Positions 20,340 to 33,304 of a stretch of DNA of 47,218 bases are shown here, piece after piece; position 1 is the stretch's first letter; each line of letters starts with the position of its first letter. The stretch is from positions 56,587 through 103,804 of the forward strand of contig JAHBMJ010002193.1 of the NCBI GenBank assembly GCA_018398765.1, written 5' to 3'. Below the pieces are notes generated by a model. It was not told the origin of the DNA and made no database searches. It saw only the letters and a list, made by a program, of their open reading frames with translations. Position numbers and translations under genes: made by a program. Origin of the DNA: Chromera velia (lineage: Eukaryota; Sar; Chromeraceae).

Positions 20340-22009
20340 ATGGGACCGACACGGGTCAGCATTCCCGCAACTCTGATCGATAAGAGCTGCGCGCTCGCAG
20401 AGTTTGCTGAGGACGGTGTGTGCACCATCTGCCTCAGGCTTACTCGGTCTCATGAGGCGCGAGAGACTCCCTGTGAGCACGTCTTCTGCCGTGAGTGTAT
20501 GGAAACGGAGCTCGATCGATCAGGGAAATGTCCGAACTGCAAGAAAAGCATATCGAAAACCGAACTGAAGGACGTCAACCGCACCTTGAGGGGAACGATG
20601 GAGAAAGTCACAGTAAAGTGCAAGAACCACGGAGACGGCTGTGACGCAAGAGTGAAAGCAAAAGATCTAGACGAACATCTCAACACTGTGTGCCCCATGC
20701 AAGAGGCAGACTGTCTCTTCGAAGGCTGTAGTGAGAAGATGAAGCGGGGGCAGCTCGCAGCACACGAGAAGAAGTGTCCCAAACGCACCGTTCCGTGCGA
20801 TCGATGCAAAACCCAGATTCCCCACAACGGGAAGCGGCAGCACAATTCCGTCTGCCCAATGGCCCCCGTCTCCTGCCCCAACAAATGTGGGGTCGACCCC
20901 CCTCGTTCTCAGCTCCAAAACCACCTTGACAAGGACTGTCTGGAGCAGACGGTGCGCTGCTTCATTCCTGGATGTGATTGGAGAGACAAGAGACGGCGCC
21001 TGGGCTCTCACCAGACGGCAGGGGTTTCTGAGCACCAGAATCTCGTCAAGAAGTATGCAGGTACGTCAGGAAAGGGTCAGGGAGGGCTAAACTTGACTGG
21101 CATTGAAGGCGCAATCGTTCGTGATGTGGTTGTCTGTTTCGGTCTCTCACACGCATGAAACTGCAGTTACACCTGGTAGAAACGCAAAAAAAGGGAACAA
21201 ACGTACATTTCTGATGGACCATATGGTGTACGGCTTGCTTTGCGCACGGCAGCACACCGCGGCAGCGGGCTGGCTGTTGAATATCGCTGTGCTGGGACCT
21301 AGGCTGTGACGAACTTTTCCCCTTGTGTTGTTGTGCTTCTTTGCAGGAGAGCGCGAGGTAACGATCCAGCTACCCGACTTCGAGGCTGCGGCAGGACGTG
21401 CTGAAAAGGGAACGGAGCTTGAGAGTGGTCACTTTATCTTTCAGGCAAGTCAGGGTTTCGTCTCTGGTGTCTGAGTGTTTTCTCTTGCTTGTGCAGGGTG
21501 GCATTCTTCTCTCGACGCGTGTGTTGAATGTTCTTCGTTTCAGTCTTTGTGGCGCAACTGTCTGCATGGCTCACCCCACTGCACAACGTGGACCTGTATG
21601 TCTGCAGGGCTCCCGCTTCTACGTCAGGCTCCACCCGAAAGGAGACGGTCGTGCTAAGGAAGGCTACGCCTCAATATTCCTGATAAAGAAGGACGACCAC
21701 AGAGGCACCGTCTCAGTTGCCTTCGAGGTCGTCAACGGGGAGAAAGAGAACAGGTTTGAATACGATTACTCCCAGCAGGGTGTTGAAGAGGGACGAGGCT
21801 ATATCAACTTCTGTCGTTCGGAGGTGCTTCTCTCTGCGGCACGAAAGACAGAGGCCAACATGCTCGAGCTCCGTTTTCTCCTCCGTGCCGTGCCCACAGA
21901 AGAGCGGTGCGTTGTCTTGAACGGATACGGTCCTGCCGCGAGCAGCTCAGAGGGGGGAGCAGCCTCACGGGTTGCGGCCGTACGTCCGTACCCCATTCTC
22001 GCTGATTGA
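20340..22009 (+). CDS. RING / TRAF-type zinc finger / MATH domain protein (TRAF-like), 406 aa, 3 exons
   Basis: Exons are 20340-21060, 21347-21444 and 21608-22009. The ATG at 20340 has a good context (AACATGG). Residues about 28-70 form a RING finger: CTICLRLTRSHEARETPC, CEHVFCRECM, CPNCKK. Residues about 90-225 hold several TRAF-type zinc fingers: CKNHGDGCDARV, CPMQEADCLFEGC, CPKRTVPCDRC, CPNKCG, CFIPGCDW. Exons 2-3 encode a MATH/TRAF-C-like beta sandwich (FIFQ joined to GSRFYVRLHPKGDG, then YASIFLIKKDD). The family acts as trimeric adaptor/E3 ubiquitin ligases, the RING recruiting an E2 and the MATH domain binding clients; that role is inferred. Intron 1 starts GTACGT. Intron 2 starts GCAAGT, a GC-AG intron required to keep frame. 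The C-terminal tail is Ala/Ser-rich. Confidence 0.88.
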
Positions 22010-23950
22010 GTGGTTGTGGCAGGGTAGAGGAAGGCAGAGGAGGGGGGTCGGTCATCCATCAGACAGGGGGAGTTGATGCGGTGATTTCGAGAGAGAGGAG
22101 ACGAGTGCATGCTTACTGACTGTGTAGATGCGCTGTACCTCCATCATGTCATGGCATTGCTCTGCTTGCTTGCGCAGATCCGATTTACATGTCAGATCGC
22201 ATTCATCGGAACTCGTTGCTGCATGTACACTCATGCACCTCTGTTGTGCACGGCCTCGTCTCCCCTCTTTTCTGCCGCATGTGCACAGACTCTCTTTCTT
22301 TCTATTTAGTTAATCGGAGCCCTTTCCGAATGGCCGAAACTCCCAAATGGACCTTTATCCGTATGTAAAGTCGTATAGACCATGGTGTCTGCCTCTCAAC
22401 TGGATTGATTAATTCTGGTGCAATGTGTCTTAATTTCGATCCTGACTCAGAATGATCCGTCTGTATTCTCCACTCGATTGATTCCCTCGTTGCTGCTCCA
22501 AGGGGGGGAGAGGGGGATGTGAATATCTAGAAGGATTCCCTTTCGAAAGGCAAGAGAAGAGGCAACGGAGAAAGAGGTTGGCTGAAGTACCCTCTGCCAA
22601 GATGGTGTTGAACCATCATGATGCAGGCGTGCAAAGTCAATTTCTGGTGAAGGAAAGCTGTACGTGGTGCGGCTGCATCGCTGCCTCGATGTATCACTAA
22701 TGAGTGCATATGAGTGCCCTGAGTGTTGACGAGTGTCGTGCCGCATGGCCTCCCGCAATTACATGCCCGTGTTGAAACGGAAGGGCAATTGTTGGGTCAG
22801 GGTGCGAGAAAGTGCGGGGGAGGGGGAGGGGATTGGGGAGGTTGGGGTAGGTGGGGACTCCAGGATAGCTTCGTTTGTCTACAGACCTTGCGGCACCCCC
22901 ATATGTCTGGCAACATAATTGCATGGCTTACAGATTTATGAGGACGATTTCACGGTGGATCATACAGAAGAGATCCGCTTTGTACAGCTGTGTTTCATAT
23001 GAATACACATGAATGAATTATGAATCTAACCATGTTAGAATGTATAGGTCAGTCTGAACCTTACTCGAAGTTTTTCGTGATTTTATATACTTTCTCATTC
23101 AAAAATAAAAAAAGAATACGCGATTTTATGATATTTTAAGTAATTTTAAGCTAGATTTTAAACTACGAGATTCTAGTATTTTATGGGATTTTAGTTATAA
23201 CAGAAGGTGTGGCCGCACCGGGCCGTACTACAGGCTCTGGAGGAGGGAGGCGACTGCGAGTTGGAGGCGAACTTGACACGTGATAAATCAATTAATTTTA
23301 GTGTCAATTGACAAGACTACTTAATCTAAAACTAAGGAAAACGATATGCATCATAATACCCTCTAAAATTAAGAATGTGTTCGTAAGAAAGCGTGGTTGA
23401 GGGTTTTGTTATACATCTCACGTTATTTCACGTCCCCGTATATAAGAGGCAGATCTACCGTAGTTTGTTAGAAGATTCCACTTTTTCCAGTAAGTCTCAA
23501 ATTTAGGGACAAGTCTGCTCATCGATCACTTTAAAGTTTTAATGCGTGGCTTACCACTCGTGGCTTCCACGGCAGAAAAACAGAAGGGAGAGAGGAGATA
23601 AGAGGAGAGGCGGGGCAAAACCGGGCGAGGCAGGCGGGAGCGAATCCGACCTCGGACCGCCAATGGACCCCCGGCCGAGGTGCCCTACCGGCCTACAGAG
23701 GCTGCCCCCGCCGGGGACGGGGGGGGCGGGACAAAACGCATGTAGACGGTCTGAACGAAGAATCCTCCACTCGAGCTCAGTTCTCGATCTGCAACTCTAT
23801 ACAAATCTGCATACGTACGACCCGCTGACAGTCAGGACCCGTGCGGCATGGACATTCTTTGACCCAGAAGTTTTTTCTTCTCACAACTTGTGACAAAGAA
23901 CATTCACACGTCAGTCCGCAAAACCCTGTCGAGCCTAACTGCGTAGCCTG
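22010..23950. other. intergenic, no gene seen
   Basis: I see no exon chain on either strand. Notable content: a G-rich stretch with many GGGG runs at 22,815-22,860 (possible quadruplex), AT-rich DNA with iterated GATTTTA/TTTTAAG at 23,080-23,200, a TATATAAG at 23439-23446, and a GC-rich stretch at 23,600-23,735. Confidence 0.5.
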
Positions 23951-26900
23951 ATGATGCAGCACGTGCATGCGCGGTTGGCGCTGCGCTGGCAGGTCGGAAG
24001 AGCCTCTCTGTCTCTCTGTGGAGGGATCAGAGGGAGAGGGTACAGCTGGATGAGCCAAACTAGCATGGAAACTCAAAATTCTGGTTTAAGGATAGGCTCG
24101 GGTTTCAGACGCTCCTTCACCCTTCCAAGTTTGTCGTCTCCAAAAATTCGACCTGGTCTCGGAACCTTACCCATCAGAGAGAGGGCCGGCGATGCCGCAC
24201 TCCTCGTGCGCTCCCTTTCCACTCAAGCAACCACAGGCAGCCCACCTCCACCCAAATCCAAACCTCCTCTGGCTCTCTTTGGAATTCTCATCGTATCCGG
24301 TCAGTCCGTCTCCCCGTCTCCTTGCACTAAACGAGACGAGACGGGGTCTCGTTTCTTGAAAAGGAAACAGAAGGGTCGAGCGAGAAAGAAAAAAAACATG
24401 AGAAACGTAGTTTTCTTGTGCCTGGCGTTTTTTCTGTCAACCAGATGAGGTGTTCCCCTCCCCCTCGCCTGCTGGGTGTAATTCCCTACATCTGTTGGTC
24501 CCTCTATCGTCGATTCTCATCCCTCATTTTTCCCTGCACGACCAATAAAACAGCAAACGCGCCCACACACGAAGTGTTCGCTTTAGTCTTTTTGGTCAGA
24601 TGCAAACTTCGGAAGCATCCATTCTCAGCTATGTAGATCTTCGCTTTTTTTGTCGTCGTCGAAATTCATCACATGATTCATCTCCGCTTCTGTCTGCGTA
24701 AATGAATCCTGCAGGCCTTGTAATGGGGTACGGTCTTGTGGAACTAAATATTCGTCTGCAACTCGCAAAGGAGGTCTGTCTGTTTGTCTGTGTGTCAGTT
24801 GTCTTCTCGTTTTAATGCGCTTGGGTGTCTGTGGTATGTCTCTCGAAAAAAGCCTTCCAGCTTCCACAAATGCTGGCATGAAATCCGCTTTCTCCCACCC
24901 TTGGAAACGGGCCATCACCTCCCTTCTTGTATTACTTCTTTCAATTGCCTTCGATGGTCAAGTGTACCCACCCGAGTGTCCTCTTTTCTCTTTCACTTTT
25001 GGTGGGTGGAGGGTCCGGTCCCGTCTCTGTTCGTTCTTTCTTCATCGTGTCCTTAAGCTTCTCTGAAGGATTTCTGAAAATAACTGGAAAAAAGAGGAAG
25101 GCTTCGGATGGATGTGACATCACTTGTGTCATTCGCACAATTTGGGCCGACATCTTCTCACATGCCCCTTCTTTTCCGTTCTGCACCCCCCGGACCCCCC
25201 TGCAGTTCTTGAAATGGAACCCCGAGTGGGATCGGACCTGGCGGCCTTATCCCTCCAAGGAGAAGGGAAAGAGCAGCGCCAGACAACTCATCCTCATCAG
25301 ACATGGTCGGTCCTTTGGTCGGGAGGTGGAAAGGCAGGCAGACACCGGGAAGGGAAGGGAGATGGGCAGAAGGGGGGGGGAGGAAGAGATGCGGCCGGCA
25401 TATCTGTTGAGGAAAGAGAAGAGCCCTCCTCCTTGGAGGCACCCTTTTGTCCACTTTTCTTCATCATGTCCTTTTTTCTTCAGCAGTCGAATGAAATCTC
25501 ATTCCATCTTCCCGCCTCCCTTTATCCTCTGTGCGTGCTCAGTGTGTGGGGGGGGGCGGGGGATAGAGGAGAGACTTATGCCCGCCTTTTTTTGTTTGTG
25601 AGCAGGTCAATACCTGAACCCTTCCGGTCAGTTCATTCCTCCTTTCCCCCCCTTTTTTTTCTGATTCTTATTCTTCATGGTTGCGAAATGGAAGCTGGGT
25701 AATGAATGTCTATATGAGTCTCAATCGTTTTTTCCCCCTCTCAATCGACTGATCGTCTTTCAGTTGTCAGCTTTCAGTTGTTCAGCCGTCTGGCTGCTCT
25801 GATTCCTCCACCCCGCCAGAATTCCATCTTGAATAGGTGAATAGTGATTATGAGAGAACAAAGCAAATGTGGTTCTTTTCTTTCTGACAGATGCTCCTTT
25901 CGCTTTCCCCCTTTTTGTGCCTCGTCCTCCCCTCAACTCAGCGTAAAACGAGGTTGAACTCTTCTTCTTGTCTTCTCTTCAATCCGCTTCCCCTCTCGTT
26001 CTTCTTCTTCCCTTGTGACAGCGACAGGACACGAAGAAATCATTCATTCTCTCTCTAGACGTTGTCTTTATGTCTCTCTCACTCTTTTTCGATGGAGGAC
26101 ACAACCAACCCAAGTCTCTAGAGACGGTCTCGATTTCATCCCCAGATTCTCTACAGACAGATGCAGTGAGCAGATTCACATCATCGTTTGTTTTTCGTTT
26201 CCAGGGGGCCACTTCGAGCTCTGCGCTCTGCTTGTGTGTTCTATCCTTTAATTCATGAAAGTAGACTTCTATGGAAAAATGATTGGCGCATCCTTCCGCA
26301 CGTGCATGCAGGCGCAAAGAGTGACGACGAACAGGGATTGACCGACCTCGGAAAGAAGCAGGCGGAACTTCTTGGGAAGAGGTTGCAGGATCTTTTCAAG
26401 GTCAGTCAGTCAGTCCGTAGGTCGTTCAGGATCCTGACAGCAAGGCGGGCAGTGCTGCTCCGCCCGTTTGTTGTCTCCTCTGTCTGGATGGAATCAAGTT
26501 GACACAGACAGAGAGACAGAAGAAATGGATCACAGGGATCTCTTTCCTTCAACACCAAATTCAAGAGAGACGTGTCTGCCTTTCCTTCCGTTTTCTCACT
26601 TATTTTTTCTGCAAAGAAACAAAAGGATCTCTCATGCGTTCTGTCCTCTTTGTTGACTATACATTGGAACCAGCTCGCCTCTTCCCTCTCTCCTCTTTTC
26701 CTGTTCTCAGGACAAACCTGTGAAGGTGATCCTCCACTCCAACATGAAGGTCCGTCCGTCCGTCTGCGTGAGTGTGGAATGAAAAGAAGAAGAGGGGAGA
26801 CAGAAGAAGGGGTGCAATGTGGGTGTCTGTGTGCCCTTCCCTGTGTCAGTCTGTATGAAAAATGGGAAAAGAATGACTGGAGAATGGACTTCCCTCTCTT

Positions 26901-29900
26901 TGCTTCCTGTGTTCCTTTCTCCGTTGTCCGTTTATCGCTTGTCTCGCTGAGTTTTTCTTTCTTTTTCTGTCGATTTTTCTTGTAATCGGCCAATGTTTCT
27001 AGTTTCTGTCGTCTCTGACACATGCACCTTCATTTCATTCCACTGTGTCTGTGTTCGCTCGTGCAGCGTGCTCGTGAGACTGCGGAGATCGTCTCGGTAA
27101 GTCAGTCAGTCAGTCAGGATGTCAGTCTTCTGAAAGAAAGGAAGAGAAAAAGGAAAGAAAGGACGATATAGTCTGTCAGCATGTGTGTGGGGTCATTTCA
27201 TCGATAGATCGAGTAAGCATGCAGATGAATCGAGGGAGGACAGGACGGGGGGGTGGAAGGGAGCTGCTTTTCACTTGTTGATGCCGGAAGGTGTTTTTCT
27301 TCCTTTTGCTCTCTCTCTCCCTCTCTCTCTGTGTTTCTCTCTTTCTCGCTTTGTCGCTCCCTGTCCTTCTTTCGTACCTTTATTCGTTCGTTTGTTCATT
27401 TCTTTATTCAATATTTCATCCCCCCTTCGTTGACTCACCTTTGTTCATTTCTTTATTCAATGTTTCATTTCCCCATTGTTGACTGACTCAAACTTGCAGA
27501 AGTTCTTCCCCTCCGTGAAGATGGAGGAAGACCCCATGATCGCAGAGGGGGCGCCCTGCCTGCCCGACCCCCCATCACAGACATGGAAACCATCGGAAGA
27601 GGAACTCAAAAAGTAAGTCGGTGCCGTCTGCTTACATGCTCTTGTTTATGTATGTATGGTTTTATTTTGAAAATCGGAAGTGCCGACGCTCTCCGCCTCA
27701 CCCGCATGCAATCCGACTGAAAAGGAAATCAAGTTGAAATCCATGCATGCATGGAGAGCCAGTAGGAAACATCCCAAGGTGAGATGAAGGTGTGGTGCTT
27801 CGATTTCAGAAGAAAGAGAGCGAGATAGTCCCCTTTCTTTCTACTTTTCTGGTTTTAGCAAAGAATTCCATGTCCACAGACGCATTTCTACCGTCACTCT
27901 CTCCTGGGAATGTAGTGTACTTTTATGTTTTTTTTTTCGTTTTGTTTTCTGTGTTTGTTTGACTGGTTGGCATTGCAATTGCTTCCTTCCTTCCTCCCTT
28001 CCAGAGACGGCGAACGAATCAATGCGGCGTTCGAGAAATACGTCTACAGTCCTCAGGCCTCGGGGGTGAGTTTGGATGGGGTTTGGACATGCTGCACATG
28101 ATCAGAGGGAAGTGCGACTACTTTCAGTGGTTTCTGATTTACGTTTTCCGCAATGAACACAAGGAGAGGATCACAGACCCCTTGCAAGGGATGGGACAAT
28201 TAAATCTTGCCCGCCCTTTCCGCTCCAAGAAGATTCGGTTTTGACTTTTGCGGGTCCTTTTTTTTCATTCAGCTTCTGTGAATTTGTATGTCCGTCGTCT
28301 ATCTTTCCAACTCCAGGGGTGCCGGTTTTCTTTTTGTGTCATTTTTTTCCTCTGCCTCTCTTTGTGAGCCTTTTTTGTTTCCTTTTTTTTTCACCTGAGG
28401 GGGCTCGAGTAGGCTCTCCTTGACTCACTGTCCCTTTGTAAGCCTTCAAACAGGTGGCTGCGGAAAAAGGGAGGAGGGTAGAGAGACGTTCAAAGCGGCT
28501 GTCTCTCTCACACACGTTCATGTTTTTTTCCCATTCCCCGGTTGGTCCTTTCTGCTGATTCTCTCTCCATACTTGTTTGTCATCTCCTATCTTTCTCTCT
28601 GCTTGTAGACAGAGAAAGCAATGCGTTCTGATTGGTATCGTGCTTTTCATCCTTGTGTTCCTCTCTCTGCCTGTTTGAATGCAGCCAGAAGGCGACTCTG
28701 TCGAAATTTTCGTTTGTCATGGTTCGTCGGTGCGAGTCCTTTCTTGAGGTAGAGAAGAGTGCGTTTGCTCTCTTCTACACTCCCTGCCTGCCTGAAAGTC
28801 TATTTGCTAGATTGCATTCTATCTGTGTCTGGGCCATCAGACGGTTCTTTTCTTCGCGCTCTGTTTTGAGCTCGAATATTCGATGCAGCGACATTCTCTG
28901 AAATCGTCTTTCCGTTTCTCGACAGTCCACATACGTTTCTTCTCTTCTTATAGATGCAGTTCGAGTCTTCGTCGATTAGATGGATTCCGCACTTTGCTGC
29001 CTGCCTGAGATGCACCGTAGCAACCTGATCCGCTCCGTTCTGTGTGTGTGAAAAGATTGCTACATTGTCCACGTCCGAAACGGCTCCTCCTCACATGTAA
29101 ATGAATGAATTTTTTTTTATTCTCTGATCCTGGATGTTTTTTTTTGTGCAGGCAACCTAATTCGATTTTGGTTTTGCCGGGCCCTTCAACTGAACACTCA
29201 GGCATGGTCAGTGAAACTCGACCAGTTTGTCAGGCACATGCATGCGCATTTGTGAAAGGTTGATGGGGTCGGTGCGTGTGTGCTACCGCCGATCCTGCCA
29301 GAGAAATGAATTTTGAAGTGAGCAGAAGGAGTGCTAGATGGGGCAGAATGAGAATTAAGAACCTCCATGGACCTGTTGGAATTTCGTCTCAATGGGCCTC
29401 TTTGCACGCACTCTTTTGTTTGCATGCCCATCAGAAATAGATTTTCTCAGATAAGCTCAACGGCGATCTGGCTGTTCATTCCCTCAGAAGGAACAAAGGG
29501 TCCTTCCTCAAGAGTCCTTCCTCTTGCGTCCCTTCGGTGTTCCACCTGTGCATGGCCCTAGATTTTTGTTGGGCTGCTCATTCACACGCCTTTTTGTTTC
29601 CTGTTCATACACATTTCTTTGTTGGGCGTCAAAGACAAGTACCTCCTCCTCAGTCCGAAAGACGAGTGAGGTATGCCTTCTGTCTGTCTACGCACCTGTC
29701 CTATCAATGCCCTTCCTTGCAGACTCCTCAGACCTGTGAACGGTCTTGCAGTTCTATCACGAAACAGTCTCCTTGCTTGGTTGCATGCATGCAGGCTCCG
29801 GCTGGCGATCTGGAACACGGGCATCACCTGGCTGCAGGTGTCGTCTAGCGGCAACGTGTCGGCAAGGGCCCTCGGGGACGTCGGACACCTGCCCCCTGAC

Positions 29901-29918
29901 ATGATCACATACCACTAG
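23951..29918 (+). CDS. PGAM5: PGAM5-like mitochondrial Ser/Thr protein phosphatase, 358 aa, 12 exons
   Basis: Exons: 23951-24299, 24715-24773, 25206-25305, 25606-25626, 26312-26400, 26711-26749, 27067-27096, 27500-27612, 28005-28065, 28685-28721, 29152-29206, 29795-29918; frame is kept throughout. The N-terminus is Arg-rich and non-acidic like a mitochondrial presequence. A membrane segment ([11 protein letters not shown] joined to [11 protein letters not shown]) spans the exon 1-2 junction. The WNPEWDR block is the PGAM5 signature (WDPNWDR in animals). The histidine-phosphatase core follows: ILIRHGQY (phospho-His loop), [31 protein letters not shown], the acid motif [22 protein letters not shown] (second His) and [13 protein letters not shown] at the C-terminus. 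PGAM5 dephosphorylates Ser/Thr proteins at mitochondrial membranes; human is 289 aa, and the extra length here is N-terminal. Exon 4 is only 21 nt. Exon 2 is the least certain, chosen by phase and membrane fit. Confidence 0.93.
27391..27487. repeat. 49-bp tandem duplication in PGAM5 intron 7
   Basis: TTTGTTCATTTCTTTATTCA begins at 27391 and again at 27440. Both copies continue to GTTGACT with about five differences. It lies just upstream of the exon 8 acceptor (exon starts 27500) and so duplicates the polypyrimidine region. Confidence 0.85.
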
Positions 29919-30344
29919 TCTAGTCTAGAAATTATGGGGCGGTATTGCATTAATTAGCAAGGTCAATGATGAAGTTCGATAGTTCTGTTCAAGTCGTTGT
30001 ATTTGCGCTTTCCCTCGGAATTGCAGTCAGTGTTCATATGTATGCCTTATCTATCAGGCCAGTGGCTTTTAGCACGCTAGCTAGCAATAAGGTCCGTCTA
30101 AAAATTTTCAACGTACCTGAAAAACACTCTTAGAGCAGAATTGAGGCCAATATAAGCTTGATACTATTTTTTTAATAAATTGATACATGTCACTTCTTAT
30201 CTAGTACCTCTGTTTGTATTCTTATTAATTCTTATAGGAGCCTGTCATTCTGTTCCAACAAAAACTGTTTTTCAGTATACATGTAGTCTTACACTTTAAC
30301 AAACAGTTTCAAACTGCTTTAGAACTGATCTGCTTTAATCTGCC
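29919..30344. other. PGAM5 downstream region, no gene seen
   Basis: AT-rich intergenic DNA between the PGAM5 stop and the left flank of the LTR element. No poly(A) signal is clear enough to call. Confidence 0.4.
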
Positions 30345-30349
30345 TAAAG

Positions 30350-30696
30350 TGTGAGGTGATTGCCAGGAGTCTGGGCTTGTGGGGCACTTAAGGTGACTTA
30401 ACTAGAATTGGCATCGCTTAGCTCGGCGGCCTCGGCCTGTGTGAGAACGGAATGGCTCGCAGGCGTGCGCGTAGACTGACTGATCAATAGATGAACATGT
30501 ATGCGCAGTGATGCAATCAATAGATCAAACATAAGAGTAGGCCTGATTCTAAAAGTCATCGTATGAGGTTAGACTGTCAGACTTACCGATGGACTTCTCC
30601 CTCCAACAGTGATAGCTCTCTGGACGTTATCGTAAGGATTGTCTTTAGCTCTAGAAGGCAGTGCAAGTTATGAGCCCTTATAGTACGCCCCTTATA
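30350..30696 (+). repeat. 5' LTR of the non-autonomous element
   Basis: 347 bp, starting TGTGAGGTGATTGCCAGG and ending GTACGCCCCTTATA. The start is the usual TG but the end is TA rather than CA. Confidence 0.85.
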
Positions 30697-32940
30697 TGTG
30701 GTTTAGCAGAGCTTTTGGTTACACAGGGGCAGATAGTGTGATGGAATCTGTTGAGATCCATCAGAGCTTTCAGTGGGCTGTCCATTTAATCAAATGAGTA
30801 GTACACTATGCAGTGACAACCGTAGAATTGATCGATTCAGACAGTTTTCAGCTCCATTGTGTTATTTCATTCTGTCATGAATTTTGTGGCGTTGCGAGGG
30901 AAGATGAGGAGCTGAAGAGGTCTGAGAGGTGTTTCTGTTTTCTGCTGCTTATGGCGGGAGAGCAGTATTCATGGAAGCTTGCTGGAAGGTGTGAAAGAGA
31001 ACTTAGAGTTTGAAGCAGGGAGAAGTGAGGGAGAAAATTGAGGAGACTAACTTTGACCCTTGATGACGTCATCAAGCAGAGACGCTGTTGCCCACGGAGA
31101 AAGTGCCCCAAGGAGAGAAGCAGGATCTTTTGGCCGCTGTGCAGGAGTGTTTTTCTTGTATACATTGAAACAGAGGAGCTTTGGGGGTCGGACTGCTCAA
31201 GAGCGTGTGCAGTTCTTTGCTCCCGCAGTTGGGCAAGCTGCGGTGAGCTGCATGTCTTCAAATTGTAGCGGGCGATTGCCATTCACGCCAGACGGAGAGC
31301 TTGGTTTGGTACCAGGAAGTTGGGTGTGTCGATCTGTAGATTTTAGTTTTTCTTTAATTCCTGAGAAGAGAAGAGAGCATATTAAACATTCTAATAAAAG
31401 AGGCACATGTCAGAGAAGAATCGATCGAGCTGTCTGAATGAGAAACTGTGATCGAAGCATGGGGTGTCTTGATGTAGCGAGACGGTCGAAGCCCGAGTGA
31501 GATCGGATGTATTCATGCACTTACTGCAGAAGAAGACTGCGCATCAATTGAAGCAGCATACGTGTAGTACATTTCGATCGCGTTGACTTGTGCTCTGGTT
31601 GAGTCGCCTCGATTTCAATCGAGGGAGTCGCCCGAGCGTTCATGTTTTTGAATCTGGTGTGCAGTTTGGGGCACAGATTCTGCAGTGAGGTTGGGTTGTC
31701 TCTATATAGAGACAGGTGGTCACTGTATGAAGCAGAGAAGGAAGAGGTGATCACAGGGTGGCCGAAAACACTAGGGTCATTCAGATAGTTTTGACACATT
31801 GCGGGAAGCCGCTGTGAGGAGCATTGGGGGTAAGCATGTAGCCGCAGCCCATCTACTCTGGAAAAATTGGTAAGGGGTCTTCAGCTCAGGAATATTTAGT
31901 ATTGAAGACTAGAGAAAATCAGCCTTCGATGGGTCAGATGTTTTGATTTCAGCAGTGTTTTTTGCCTTATTTGAGCTTTTGTGGAAAACTCTGACAAGAG
32001 GGGGGCGAAAAAGGGAAAATTTGGTAGGGGTCTTAAAGTTCTGGTACCAAAAATTCCCGAGTGGATGGGCCGCGGCGTGTAGCGCACGTTGTGTGTATTG
32101 TAGGCCGGCGGGCAGAAGGCGCTTCGGTCATTCGTGTCAGGGAGTTAAACCTTGCAAATGATATCTATATGCAAGCCAACGCAGCACCCCAGTTTGCTTT
32201 TATTCAGAATATGTATGCCTTGAATTGCTCTCTGCTTTCGGTCTGGCTGAAAAGTGTGTTCTTGTTGACCTCTGAGTTGATTGCCTTGCTCAGTCAGCAG
32301 GTAGTCAGCTACGGAGTTTTAAAGTCTCGAGTCTTTTGAGTACGCAGAGTTGAATTTCTTTATGCTCTCACCGAGTGTGTGTGCACTGCGTGGGGGGAGT
32401 GCTTAGGGTGTACACAGTAGTGGCCGCATTGTGTGTGCCTTCTAGATTTATGACAGGCTGTATGGTATGATACCTACTCAGTATCTATTCACAGGAAGGG
32501 AAAGATCGCGATCTATAGAACCAGGATGACTCGAGTCTTATTTTTCGATCACATAGACAATGCACCTAATATATTCATCCAGTGACCCTTGATGGGAAGA
32601 GTCTGGAACAAGAGGGAGAGAAACAGAATGCATCCAATCGTATTGGTCCAGCCAGAAATCATATGAATCCCCTGAGACAAGTTATACGTATGAGTGCTTG
32701 GATTTGAAGTTCGTGCTGCATTGCATGCGAACACTTAATCAATTGATCTTTGATCTCGCTTGTGCGTATTTCAGAGACTGCACAAGGAGACTCTCAGGCA
32801 AGAGTTACAAGTCTGACTCAGAGTGTCTGAAATTGTTTGTTGTGTAGATTTTCCCAACTACCCGCCCTGTGAGCGAGTATGTGTGAGGTGCACGCTTGCA
32901 TTTGAACCAAGCGTGGACGTTGGTCTGGTGGGCGGGCATG
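30697..32940 (+). other. non-coding interior of the LTR element
   Basis: It begins with the probable primer-binding site. The longest frames (for example 31060-31437, 125 codons) show no zinc knuckle, DSGA, DDE, YVDD or RNase H motif. A G/T-rich stretch (TGGTCTGGTGGGCGGG, 32921-32936) ends four bases before the 3' LTR and may stand in for the polypurine tract. Confidence 0.6.
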
Positions 32941-33304
32941 TGTGAGGTGATTGCCAGGAGTCTGGGCTTGTGGGGCACTTAAGGTGACTTAACTAGAATT
33001 GGCATCGCTTAGCTCAGCGGCCTCGGCCTGCGTGAGAACGGAATGGCTTGCGGGCATGCACGTAGACTGACTGATTGATAGACGAGCATGTATGTGCAGT
33101 GATGCAATCAATAGATCAAGCATAAGAGTGGGTCTGATTCAAAGAGTCATCGTATGAGGTTAGACTGTCAGACTTACCGATGGACTTCTCCCTCCAACAG
33201 TGAGAGCTCTCTGGACGTTATCGTAAGGATTGTCTTTAGCTCGAGAAGGCAGTGCAAGTTAGAAGGTAGTGTAAGTTATGAGCCCTTATAGTACGCCCCT
33301 TATA
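32941..33304 (+). repeat. 3' LTR of the non-autonomous element
   Basis: 364 bp. It matches the 5' LTR but carries an extra 17 bp near 33,262-33,278, a local duplication of AGAAGGCAGTGCAAGTT. Confidence 0.85.

Noticed and set aside
24293-24299. Alternative PGAM5 exon 1 end at 24292 (donor GTATCC) joined straight to 25206
   Set aside because: It keeps frame, but the GTCAGT donor at 24300 plus the 59-nt exon 24715-24773 also keeps frame, matches local splice consensus and completes a 20-residue membrane segment.
31060-31437. 125-codon frame inside the non-autonomous LTR element as a gag-like gene
   Set aside because: No zinc knuckle, capsid-like block or recognisable motif; neighbouring frames are similarly open.
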